DNA of 29,837 nt, taken from Euryarchaeota archaeon RBG_13_57_23. GTDB lineage: Archaea > Thermoplasmatota > Thermoplasmata > UBA10834. Both the position numbers and the translations under genes were made by a program. Shown here one piece after another: positions 21,532-29,380 of this stretch. Below the pieces are notes generated by a model. It was not told the origin of the DNA. It made no database searches and saw only the letters and a list, made by a program, of their open reading frames with translations. Each line of letters begins with the position of its first letter. Within the stretch, counting starts at the first letter, position 1. The stretch lies in assembly GCA_001800675.1 (NCBI GenBank), contig MGVW01000058.1:1-29837 (forward strand). The letters are read 5' to 3'.

Positions 21532-22106
21532 CGCTTGCACATCTCCAGGAAGTTGGACAGGATTGCCCTGCCATGGGAGGTCATGACCGATTCAGGGTGG
21601 AACTGGACACCATAGGTTCTGTGCCCATCGACCTTGAGCGCCATGACCTCTCCCGTATCCAATTGTGCGATTACCTCGAGGGACTCGGGAAGTCCTTCGC
21701 GGCTGACTATCAGAGAATGGTACCTGGTCGCGCTGAAGGGAGACGGCACATTGTCGAACAGCGCATCGTTCGAATGGCTGATCCTGCTGACCTTGCCATG
21801 GACGACCTGGGGAGCGCGCGTGATCGTGCCGCCGTGGACCATGCCGATCGCCTGGTGACCGAGACACACTCCCAGAACGGGCCTGCCGAATCCGTGGTTC
21901 GAGATTACGTCGAGGCTTCGCCCAGACTCCCTGGGGTGACCTGGTCCCGGGGAGATGATGTACCCGTCCATGGTACCGAAATACGAATCGAGCGCAGGCG
22001 AGTCGTTCCTCTCGACGATGACCTCAGCGCCCATCTCGCCGAGATACTGGGCGATGTTGTAGACGAACGAGTCGTAGTTGTCGATTAGAAGGATCCTGGG
22101 CGTCAT
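21528..22106 (-). CDS. trpG: Anthranilate synthase glutamine amidotransferase subunit
   Basis: 192 residues, a stand-alone class I glutamine amidotransferase that supplies ammonia to TrpE. The catalytic triad is Cys81 (GVCLGHQAIG), His170 and Glu172 (GVQFHPESVMT). The opening LLIDNYDSFVYN is diagnostic of TrpG/PabA. Its ATG overlaps the trpE stop as ATGA. Its place beside trpE argues for tryptophan rather than folate synthesis. Confidence 0.96.
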   Translation of the reverse strand: MTPRILLIDNYDSFVYNIAQYLGEMGAEVIVERNDSPALDSYFGTMDGYIISPGPGHPRESGRSLDVISNHGFGRPVLGVCLGHQAIGMVHGGTITRAPQVVHGKVSRISHSNDALFDNVPSPFSATRYHSLIVSREGLPESLEVIAQLDTGEVMALKVDGHRTYGVQFHPESVMTSHGRAILSNFLEMCKR

Positions 22107-23512
22107 CTCCGGCCACCCGCCTGCGACGCGATTGCTTTCAGCGTCGCACCCAGCTTGTGTTCGGTCTCCGCGTACTCCCGCTCAGGAACCGAGTCGGCGA
22201 CTATGCCCGCGCCCGCCTGGAGCGAGGCCTTGTTCCCTGAGACGACTATTGACCTTATCGTGATTGCGAAGTCCATGTTCCCGGTGAAGTCGAAGTATCC
22301 GACCGCGCCCGCATACGGTCCTCTGGGCGTTCGCTCAAGCTCGCTTATGATCTCCATGGCTCGTATCTTTGGAGCGCCCGTGACCGTCCCAGCCGGGAAG
22401 CATGATCGAAGCGCATCGAATCCATCGAGATCGGCTCTCAGCTCGCTCTCGATGTTGCTCACTATGTGCTGGACATGAGAGAACTTCTCCACCGCCATCA
22501 GCTCCGTGACCTTCACAGAGCCGAAGTTGGAGACTCTCCCCATGTCGTTCCTGTGGAGGTCCACGAGCATCAGATGCTCTGCGCGTTCCTTCTCGTCCAG
22601 GAGCATCTCGATCTTGAGCTTCTCGTCCTCCTCAACGTCAGAGGACCGCGGCCGGGTGCCCGCCAGCGGCCTTGTGGTGAGCTTCGACCCTTCCAGCCTG
22701 ACAAGCATCTCCGGGGACGAGCCGAGGAGCTGGACATTGTTGTAGTCGAGGAAGAAAAGGTACGGCGACGGGTTGAGCGAACGGAGGACCGAATACATGC
22801 CGAGCGGGTCGCCTCTGAGACGGAACTCGCTCTTCCGCGAGAGCACCACCTGGAATATCTCCCCTTCTAGGATCTTCTCTTTCGCCTGCGACACCATGGA
22901 TTCGTACGCCTTCTGGGTCACATCGGATCGGCTCTCGCCCACGGTGAGCTCCGGGGCCGACAAGGGTTTGGCTTCGGCAAGCGCCTCGCGAAGCTCGGTC
23001 ACCTTGCCGTGCGATATCAGGAAGGTCGTGTCGTTCAGGTGGTCCAAGCAGACTAGGTGCTTCGGTAGTACGAAGTAGAGATCCGGTGAATGGTCATCGA
23101 TCGACCGCGGCTGCTCGACTCCATCGAAGAAACCCACCATGCCGTAGCCGACGTATCCGACCATCCCGCCCGAGAAGGGCGCGACATCGGAGGCACCACA
23201 GGAGAAGGACCCGAAATGCGCTCTAAGGGCGTCGTACGGGTTGTCGCTCTCGTACGCCTGTCCGTCGATCTCGACCAAGCGTCCCCTCGACCGGAACACG
23301 GACATCGGGTCGACGCCTATGAACGAGTACCGAGCGACCTTCTTGGGACCTTCCACCGACTCGAGAAGGAAGCACTCGCCTGGGAACCGCTCGCGAAGCG
23401 AAGAGAAGACGGAAACGGGGTCGAGCTTGGTCCGCTGTTCTAGCGATACGCTCGTGGGCAACTGCACGTCCCTGAGCGTGGGCATCTCTGAATCACTGCG
23501 AAGCGCGCCCAA
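22103..23512 (-). CDS. trpE: Anthranilate synthase component I
   Basis: About 469 residues. It converts chorismate to anthranilate using ammonia from TrpG, the committed step of the pathway. The catalytic half carries RPLAGTRPR, HLMLVDLHRND and FPAGTVTGAPKIRAME, all family signatures. The N-terminal half has FLLES, matching the LLES element at which tryptophan binds in feedback-sensitive enzymes, so end-product inhibition is likely. The start is uncertain: TTG 23512 has GGGGGTG 6 nt upstream, GTG 23521 overlaps that site, and ATG 23485 has none. It is the first gene of the operon. Confidence 0.95.
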   Translation of the reverse strand: MGALRSDSEMPTLRDVQLPTSVSLEQRTKLDPVSVFSSLRERFPGECFLLESVEGPKKVARYSFIGVDPMSVFRSRGRLVEIDGQAYESDNPYDALRAHFGSFSCGASDVAPFSGGMVGYVGYGMVGFFDGVEQPRSIDDHSPDLYFVLPKHLVCLDHLNDTTFLISHGKVTELREALAEAKPLSAPELTVGESRSDVTQKAYESMVSQAKEKILEGEIFQVVLSRKSEFRLRGDPLGMYSVLRSLNPSPYLFFLDYNNVQLLGSSPEMLVRLEGSKLTTRPLAGTRPRSSDVEEDEKLKIEMLLDEKERAEHLMLVDLHRNDMGRVSNFGSVKVTELMAVEKFSHVQHIVSNIESELRADLDGFDALRSCFPAGTVTGAPKIRAMEIISELERTPRGPYAGAVGYFDFTGNMDFAITIRSIVVSGNKASLQAGAGIVADSVPEREYAETEHKLGATLKAIASQAGGRR

Positions 23513-23560
23513 AGACGACACCCCCTTGATGACATTGTGGAAAAGATGATGCCTGATGTA

Positions 23561-23570
23561 CTATTAATAA
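23561..23570 (-). promoter_or_regulatory. Candidate TATA box of the trp operon
   Basis: The minus strand reads TTATTAATAG about 50 nt before the trpE start. It predicts initiation near 23538 and a leader of about 25 nt that just includes the Shine-Dalgarno site. Immediately upstream, ATTG and CAAT arms flank CACTA (23575-23587), a possible weak operator. Confidence 0.45.
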
Positions 23571-23796
23571 CTTGATTGCACTACAATGTACACAATTCAC
23601 TCAGAAAAAGCCATCTGATACAACCTTATTCGATTCAAGCGATGGGCGCGACAGAACCCGAACGCGCCTTCGCAGGACACTCGACGCATTGCTCGACAAA
23701 GATTGATATTGCACGCTTGTATTCGCCCGCTTAGAGGCATTGTTTTCGCAGTTTCCAGCCTCGCAATCCAGGAAACTGGACCAGGAGGCTGGACAG

Positions 23797-24006
23797 TTGA
23801 GGCTGCTCAAGAGCAAGTGGTTCTGGATCACCGCGTTCGGGCTGCTATTCCTCGCCTCGCTGGACCTGTGGGCATGGGATTGGACCGAGCCCTCGGTGTT
23901 CGGGCTGCCGTATGTGATCATGTACATCCTCTGCCTCGAGGCGGTCCTGTTCGTCCTCTTCCTGCTGTTCGCGAGATACTACTGGACCGAGGAGGGTTCC
24001 GAATGA
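23797..24006 (+). CDS. Small two-helix membrane protein, DUF3311-like, symporter partner
   Basis: 69 residues from TTG 23797, which has AGGAGG exactly 8 nt upstream; the longer frame to ATG 23740 adds a polar, unlikely stretch. Two membrane helices are visible (about residues 7-26 and 35-60), with LWAWDWTEP between them. The pattern of two helices with a W-rich loop and a gene directly before a sodium/solute symporter matches DUF3311 proteins. It probably assembles with or stabilises the symporter. The stop overlaps the symporter start as ATGA. Confidence 0.8.
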   Translation: MRLLKSKWFWITAFGLLFLASLDLWAWDWTEPSVFGLPYVIMYILCLEAVLFVLFLLFARYYWTEEGSE

Positions 24007-25478
24007 ACGCTCTTTCTGTCGGCCTGTTCGCAGTCTACCTCGCCAGCCTGCTCGCGATAGGCGTCTACGCATGGAGACGGTCCAAGAGGACCTCGGAGGA
24101 CTACTTCGTTGCTTCGAGGAGCATCGGGCCAATCGTGCTGTTCCTTTCGCTGGCTGCGACGAACTTCAGCGCGTTCACGTTCTTCGGGTTCGCCGGTGCG
24201 GCGTACAAGTTCGGGCTCGCGTACTATGGCATCATGGCCTTCGGGACCGGCTTCATGGCACTCTCGTTCTACTTCATCGGCAAGAAGGTCTGGTATCTCG
24301 GCAAGAAGAACGGGTACATCACGCCGCCCGAGCTGATAGGTGACAGATTCAAGTCGGATGCGCTCAGGACCCTGTTCCTCATTGTGATGGTCGTCTTCAC
24401 TCTGCCGTACCTCGCGACTCAGGCCATCGGCGGAGGCATTGCGATCAATCAGCTCACGGAAGGAGAAGTCTCCTACGAGATGGGCGCGGTGGTTGTCACT
24501 GTCGTGATCCTGTTGTATGTGACGATCGGTGGCATGAGAGCGGACGCGTACACGGACGTGCTTCAGGGCGTGCTGATGATCGTCACGATGCTTGCAGCAG
24601 TTGGGATCGTGTCATCAGGGCTCGGGGGATTCACGACCGCCAACGAAAGGCTGGCGACGGAATGGCCCGACCTGGTCTCGAGACCTGGGGGCGCGGATTT
24701 CTTCACACCGCAGGTCTGGATCAGCTACATGGCGCTGTGGATCATGTGCGACCCGATGTTCCCGCAGCTGTTCCAGAGGTTCTACTCTGCCAGGGACGAG
24801 AAGTCCATCAAATTCTCGATGGTCTTGTACGCACCAATCACGGCGATCCTGTTCCTGTGCCCTGTCCTTCTCGGGGCCTGGGGGAGGCTGGAATTCCCGG
24901 GCCTTACAGGCAAGGAACCGGACAACATATTGCCGATGATGGTCGACGCGTTCGCGCCCTCGTGGGTTCTCGGCATAATGCTCTCGGGCGCATTCGCCGC
25001 GCTCATGTCCACTGCAGACTCTCAACTGCTCGTGATGAGCTCGATGTTGACCAGGGACGTCTACAGGAAGTGGCTCAAGAAGGAAGCGAGCCAGAAGCAC
25101 GAGTTCGTTGTGGGGAAGCTGCTCGTGGTCGTCCTCGCACTGCTCAGTCTTGGACTCGCGCTCACCTCGGTGGAGACGCTCTTCGAGACCCTCACGAAGA
25201 CGACCTTCACAGGGCTCGCCGTATTGTTCCCGACGGTGATCGCCGCGCTCTATTGGAGTCGAGCGACCAAGTGGGGCTGCATCGCATCGATAGCAGCGGG
25301 CGAGCTCATCTACGCGGGATTCTACTACGAGATACTGCCGAGCAGCCTCACCGGAGGATTCCTCCCGGTGATCCCCGTGGTACTTGTGGCTGTGGCCGCG
25401 CTTGTGCTGGTCTCGCTAGCAGCTCCGAAGCGGACCGCGGAATTGCAGAAGCCTACCGGCGACGCCTCCACGGAATGA
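24003..25478 (+). CDS. Sodium/solute symporter (SSS family)
   Basis: 491 residues with about 13 hydrophobic segments, as in SSS transporters of the LeuT fold. GGMRADAYTDVLQG is the family signature. GAFAALMSTADSQLL in the eighth core helix carries the Ser/Thr pair that binds sodium. The substrate cannot be read from sequence; relatives carry amino acids, carboxylates or pantothenate. ATG 24003 has GGAGG 7 nt upstream and a 4-bp overlap with the small membrane protein gene. The pair is divergent from the trp operon, which makes an aromatic-acid substrate conceivable but unproven. The last 26 bp overlap the convergent substrate-binding-protein gene. Confidence 0.93.
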   Translation: MNALSVGLFAVYLASLLAIGVYAWRRSKRTSEDYFVASRSIGPIVLFLSLAATNFSAFTFFGFAGAAYKFGLAYYGIMAFGTGFMALSFYFIGKKVWYLGKKNGYITPPELIGDRFKSDALRTLFLIVMVVFTLPYLATQAIGGGIAINQLTEGEVSYEMGAVVVTVVILLYVTIGGMRADAYTDVLQGVLMIVTMLAAVGIVSSGLGGFTTANERLATEWPDLVSRPGGADFFTPQVWISYMALWIMCDPMFPQLFQRFYSARDEKSIKFSMVLYAPITAILFLCPVLLGAWGRLEFPGLTGKEPDNILPMMVDAFAPSWVLGIMLSGAFAALMSTADSQLLVMSSMLTRDVYRKWLKKEASQKHEFVVGKLLVVVLALLSLGLALTSVETLFETLTKTTFTGLAVLFPTVIAALYWSRATKWGCIASIAAGELIYAGFYYEILPSSLTGGFLPVIPVVLVAVAALVLVSLAAPKRTAELQKPTGDASTE

Positions 25479-28400
25479 ACAGGAGCACTACTACCGCGAT
25501 GATGGGTAGCACAATTGTCGGGAATTCCGGGATGACCACGATCACGACCTGAATGGTCTTCGTGTCGGTCAGGCCCAACGAATCTCGCACCTCGACCGTC
25601 ACGTCGTAGGTCCCGGGCGTGCTGAACTGATGATGCGCGACCCTGTCGGCGGACCAGCCTGTGTCATAGGTCCCGTCGCCGTTCCAGTCCCAACGGACTT
25701 CGAGATCGTCGGCGGAGTCCTCGACATCCCATGCTTCTGATGCGTCGAACGTGTAGTCTGTGGACGTATCTCCGAATTCTGGGTCGAACGCGAACAGTGC
25801 TGTGGGGGGCGTGTTCAATCCTGAATCGATCTTGAACTCGACCCACGGCATCCCGTATGGCAGGATTCCCAGACGCTCCCACTCGCTGGCAAGCCGCTCA
25901 TGCTTGATCTGATCCTTGGACCAAGACCACATGTCAATCGGCCCGGTGAACGTCAAGGTCCTGGCCGTCTGATCCAGGTTGATGAGGCCCGGCAAGTCCA
26001 TCGCCATGGGCTCACTGTACCTGATGGCCATTGACCCTGTCACGGTGTCGACCATGCCAAGACTCAGGTGCCGGAAGAATGTCTGATCTCCAGCCGGCCA
26101 AGAGACCGTCAGCGTCTCATTGAATGACAGGTTCCAGGCGGCCGGTGGATATGTGTACGGGATCTGGTTCCCGTAATACCAGTTGCCCGGCGCCCTGCAC
26201 ATTCTGGTCAACCCATCGTACGAATCATATTCCGAATACGGATGCTGAGCCACCGATGCCAACACATCACCAAGGACCGGCTCCCAGATCCAGCAAGGTT
26301 CTCCAGTAAGCAACCCTTCCGGTATGAGCGCCGTCTCCCAAGCGTACGCGGCGTACTCGACCGCGGTGCTGATGTTGACATCAGCCGAGGTCGGGCTGAT
26401 CGTCGCCTTGAGGCTGAGATCCTCGTACATCGACTCCGTCGGCAGGAACGATTCGTGAAGCCATCTGGCCATCAGAACCTCCATGCCCCAGCTGACGATG
26501 TCATAGGTGAGCACCACCGTCTCACCTATCTTCTCCGCATCGATTGTCGAGTACAGGATCGTCAGTGGATATTCGTACATGTTGTAGATGTCCAAGCGCT
26601 CATTGCCCTCGTAGTTCAGCCAATCCATGTACTCAGTGACAAAAGTGAGTCCGTTGGCCGCCCACCAAGCAGAGAAGTCGTCGAGGTCCGCATCATTCAT
26701 GTTCATGACGGCTTTGGCGGCCTGCCTATCAAGCGTGACCGTGCCGTTCAGCACGTTCAGCCATCCGTCCATGTTCGTCTGGATGACGAGCGGGTATCTC
26801 GCCGCATCGACGCTGGTCAAGTACTGAAGGTACCAATCAATCGATGCATTGCCCCCTCGTTCGGACCCGAGGAGAGGCAGGAACTCTGGGCTGGAGTCCA
26901 TGTTGATCTCGGACATCTCCAGGCCCTCGGCATCGAGCCTCATGCTCGAATAGTAGACATCGTTACCCACGGGTGACCCATGCCTCTTGATGATGTAGGG
27001 GTACGAACTCGTCACTGGTTCGTCGAGGCCGTATATGCTCCACCTGAGGCCCCACCACTCGCCAGTCGTGACATTGAAAAGGTCGTACCAGGAGGAGGAT
27101 AGGCTCCTGTCGCCCGCAGAGATAACATACACTTCCGCGACGACACTGACGTTAGCCCCTGGTATTCCTGATTCATCGTCGACCCACAGGGTCGCCTCGA
27201 AAGTGCCCTCGGAGGCGTAACTGTGCGCGAAGCTGACCACATGCTCCGAATACATAGCCTCAGCGGAGACCACAGAGGAGACCGTTCCGTCGCCGAAATC
27301 GATCGTGAAGGTGAGATTGTCGCCATCAGCGTCCATTGCCCTCCCCGTGAAATCCACCGAAGCGCCGAGGGCTATGAAAACAGGGTCAGCGGCTAGAGAC
27401 ACATCGGTCGGCGGGGAATTGTACTCGACGGATGGCGTCAGCTCGAAGAACAGAGGGTTCCCACTCCATGTAGCGGTCAAGCTCCGCCCCGGATAGGAAT
27501 CCCAATCGCCCCATCCGGAGAACGTATCCGTGCGCCAAGCGTACGTGTGATTCAGATAAGCGAATATGATGTACGGAGTGTCCTGATAGTTGATGCTCTG
27601 GCAGCTGTCCACGTAGGTGTGCCTTGCCAACGCGTCGGTCTCTCGAACGCTACCGTTGTAGTTCTCCTCGAACGATGGATTGCTGTACCGTGTGTCGCTC
27701 CATCCGTTCCATGAACGTTTGCTCTGCGTGAACAGAATCATGTTAGGGTCCGGGTCCATGCTCCATGACCAGATGGCGGTGTCGTATGTGTATGAGTACA
27801 CGACCGTCGCAAGCCACGCCTGGTCCACGACCGTGTATGTGAGTTCTATGCCGATCTTCGCCCACTCGCTCGCCAGGAATTGGGCGATGTCCGCCTCTTC
27901 GGGGTGCTCCATCCTCACGAGCATCTGGTACGACAGCCTCGTCCCGACGGGGACGTACCCCTGCAGGACGGCATAGCTCGTCGCGTTGCATTCCCGAACA
28001 CCGTCCAAATTGGAGTCCAGATAGCCTGAGACGTTCAGAAGAGCATTTGCGGTGTTGATATCGTAGAGGAACTCCTCACCGACCCCGAGGTCATAATGCC
28101 AATCCGAGACCGGCGAGATCAAGGTCGACCCTAGCACGCCCTCACCCATATAGAACTGGCTCAGGATCTGGGCCTTGTCCGTGGCCATCGCCATTGCGTG
28201 TCGGATGACAGGATCGAGCCTCGAAGGGTTGGGTCCTGCCTTCTTCATGTTTATCAGAACGTTCTCCCGGTAACCATCAGGCCTCGGACCGTCATATGCT
28301 TGGACATTCGGCACCAGACCGAGGTCGATTCTGCCCTTCAGATCCATGAATTCATCGAACGGGAGCTTCGCGATGTCGATCTCGTTGTTCTCCAAAGCCA

Positions 28401-29196
28401 GGCTCAGCGCAGCTGGGTCATCATAGAAGTGGAATTCCATCTTGTCGAACTGGACGTACCTGCCGTAGTTCGGTCCGCCATGGTAGTTCGGGTTCGCAAC
28501 CAGCGTGATGACGCCGCCGGAGCTCCAGTCATCATACAGGCTGGGAGTCGCTATGAACGGTCCGGTTCCGACAACCGGCGTCCCGGACCAGCTGAACGAG
28601 ATGTCGCTCGCGCTCATGCCTTCCAGGATGTGCCTCGGAAGGATCGATATCAAGATGTTGTCGCCGAAGGAAACTGGCATCGCCGTGTTGTTGATCCTGT
28701 CATAGAAGTGGATCCAGACAGTGTCGCTGTCGATGGCCTCCGCGTACTGCATGAAGTATGCATATGGCTGGTAGGTCCACATCGTCGTGTAGTTGACGCC
28801 GGAGTTCAGGTTGATGTTCCACGCAACATCCGCGGCTGTGACAGGAACACCATCGGACCACACGGCGCCCGATGAGACGTTGTACTCCCAGACGGACCCG
28901 TAAGGAGTCTCTCCGGGGACGATCCTCCATTCCTCAGCTAGACATGGGACCGGGTCAAGGTCTTGACCGACTCCCTGGAGACTGTCATACACCAAACTGT
29001 AGAACAACTGCGAAGTCTCCGTCAGACCGAGATACGGGTTGAGGCTGTCGATGCGCTCCGTGAAACCCATTCTAAGGATGGTCGATCCGGGAGATGCACG
29101 TGCGTCGCCAATTTGAACGACAAAGATTCCAAGGGGGACGACCATCGCGAATGTTATGACAAAAGCTATAACGGCGGACCGCGAGTTCAATTCCAT
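25453..29196 (-). CDS. Family-5 substrate-binding protein with two PKD domains and IPEFP sorting tail
   Basis: 1247 residues, more than twice a normal peptide-binding protein. A signal/anchor helix (about 8-28) is followed by an SBP_bac_5 domain (about 40-560; TILRMGFTERIDSLNPYLG and YNVSSGAVWSDGVPVTAADVA are typical). PKD domain 1 (about 595-675) has FTIDFGDGTVSS. A region of about 430 residues that I cannot assign follows. PKD domain 2 is at about 1127-1210 (WDWNGDGTYDTGW). The tail is IPEFPTIVLP, a hydrophobic helix and WRRRR. It should be exported and surface-anchored, binding peptides or similar solutes. No DppBCDF-type transporter genes are near. AGGAGG lies only 1 nt before ATG 29196 but 7 nt before TTG 29190, which may be the real start. 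Confidence 0.9.
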   Translation of the reverse strand: MELNSRSAVIAFVITFAMVVPLGIFVVQIGDARASPGSTILRMGFTERIDSLNPYLGLTETSQLFYSLVYDSLQGVGQDLDPVPCLAEEWRIVPGETPYGSVWEYNVSSGAVWSDGVPVTAADVAWNINLNSGVNYTTMWTYQPYAYFMQYAEAIDSDTVWIHFYDRINNTAMPVSFGDNILISILPRHILEGMSASDISFSWSGTPVVGTGPFIATPSLYDDWSSGGVITLVANPNYHGGPNYGRYVQFDKMEFHFYDDPAALSLALENNEIDIAKLPFDEFMDLKGRIDLGLVPNVQAYDGPRPDGYRENVLINMKKAGPNPSRLDPVIRHAMAMATDKAQILSQFYMGEGVLGSTLISPVSDWHYDLGVGEEFLYDINTANALLNVSGYLDSNLDGVRECNATSYAVLQGYVPVGTRLSYQMLVRMEHPEEADIAQFLASEWAKIGIELTYTVVDQAWLATVVYSYTYDTAIWSWSMDPDPNMILFTQSKRSWNGWSDTRYSNPSFEENYNGSVRETDALARHTYVDSCQSINYQDTPYIIFAYLNHTYAWRTDTFSGWGDWDSYPGRSLTATWSGNPLFFELTPSVEYNSPPTDVSLAADPVFIALGASVDFTGRAMDADGDNLTFTIDFGDGTVSSVVSAEAMYSEHVVSFAHSYASEGTFEATLWVDDESGIPGANVSVVAEVYVISAGDRSLSSSWYDLFNVTTGEWWGLRWSIYGLDEPVTSSYPYIIKRHGSPVGNDVYYSSMRLDAEGLEMSEINMDSSPEFLPLLGSERGGNASIDWYLQYLTSVDAARYPLVIQTNMDGWLNVLNGTVTLDRQAAKAVMNMNDADLDDFSAWWAANGLTFVTEYMDWLNYEGNERLDIYNMYEYPLTILYSTIDAEKIGETVVLTYDIVSWGMEVLMARWLHESFLPTESMYEDLSLKATISPTSADVNISTAVEYAAYAWETALIPEGLLTGEPCWIWEPVLGDVLASVAQHPYSEYDSYDGLTRMCRAPGNWYYGNQIPYTYPPAAWNLSFNETLTVSWPAGDQTFFRHLSLGMVDTVTGSMAIRYSEPMAMDLPGLINLDQTARTLTFTGPIDMWSWSKDQIKHERLASEWERLGILPYGMPWVEFKIDSGLNTPPTALFAFDPEFGDTSTDYTFDASEAWDVEDSADDLEVRWDWNGDGTYDTGWSADRVAHHQFSTPGTYDVTVEVRDSLGLTDTKTIQVVIVVIPEFPTIVLPIIAVVVLLFIPWRRRR

Positions 29197-29380
29197 TCCT
29201 CCTGGCCAGGCACTGCCAAGTGTTATCGAGAATGGTAACAGAATGAAGTGGTAATAGCCTTTTCCTTGAAATTATCACTCCGCCGCCCGACGGTCCAGTT
29301 ATGTTGCAGCAGAATCAGAAATGACTGCGCCGTGATAATGAGTGTGCGCGAACTGCAGTGAACAGGTGCCTGGACCTCGA
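29197..29380. other. Intergenic region with inverted repeats before the binding-protein gene
   Basis: A near-palindrome with arms TGTTATC and GGTAACA (6 of 7 paired) spans 29221-29240, 25 nt before the start. A second pair, ATTATCAC (29271-29278) and GTGATAAT (29332-29339), has perfect 8-bp arms 53 bp apart. GTGATAAT on the minus strand at 29278-29271 could be a weak TATA element, placing initiation in the first palindrome. No gene is seen. Confidence 0.4.

Noticed and set aside
23703..24002. 100-codon N-terminal extension of the sodium symporter
   Set aside because: It runs through the small membrane-protein gene in another frame; ATG 24003 has a good Shine-Dalgarno site and gives the normal SSS N-terminus.
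25453..29196. Idea that the binding protein forms an operon with transport genes
   Set aside because: It is flanked by a convergent symporter gene and, upstream, by the end of a methyltransferase gene; no ABC components adjoin it.
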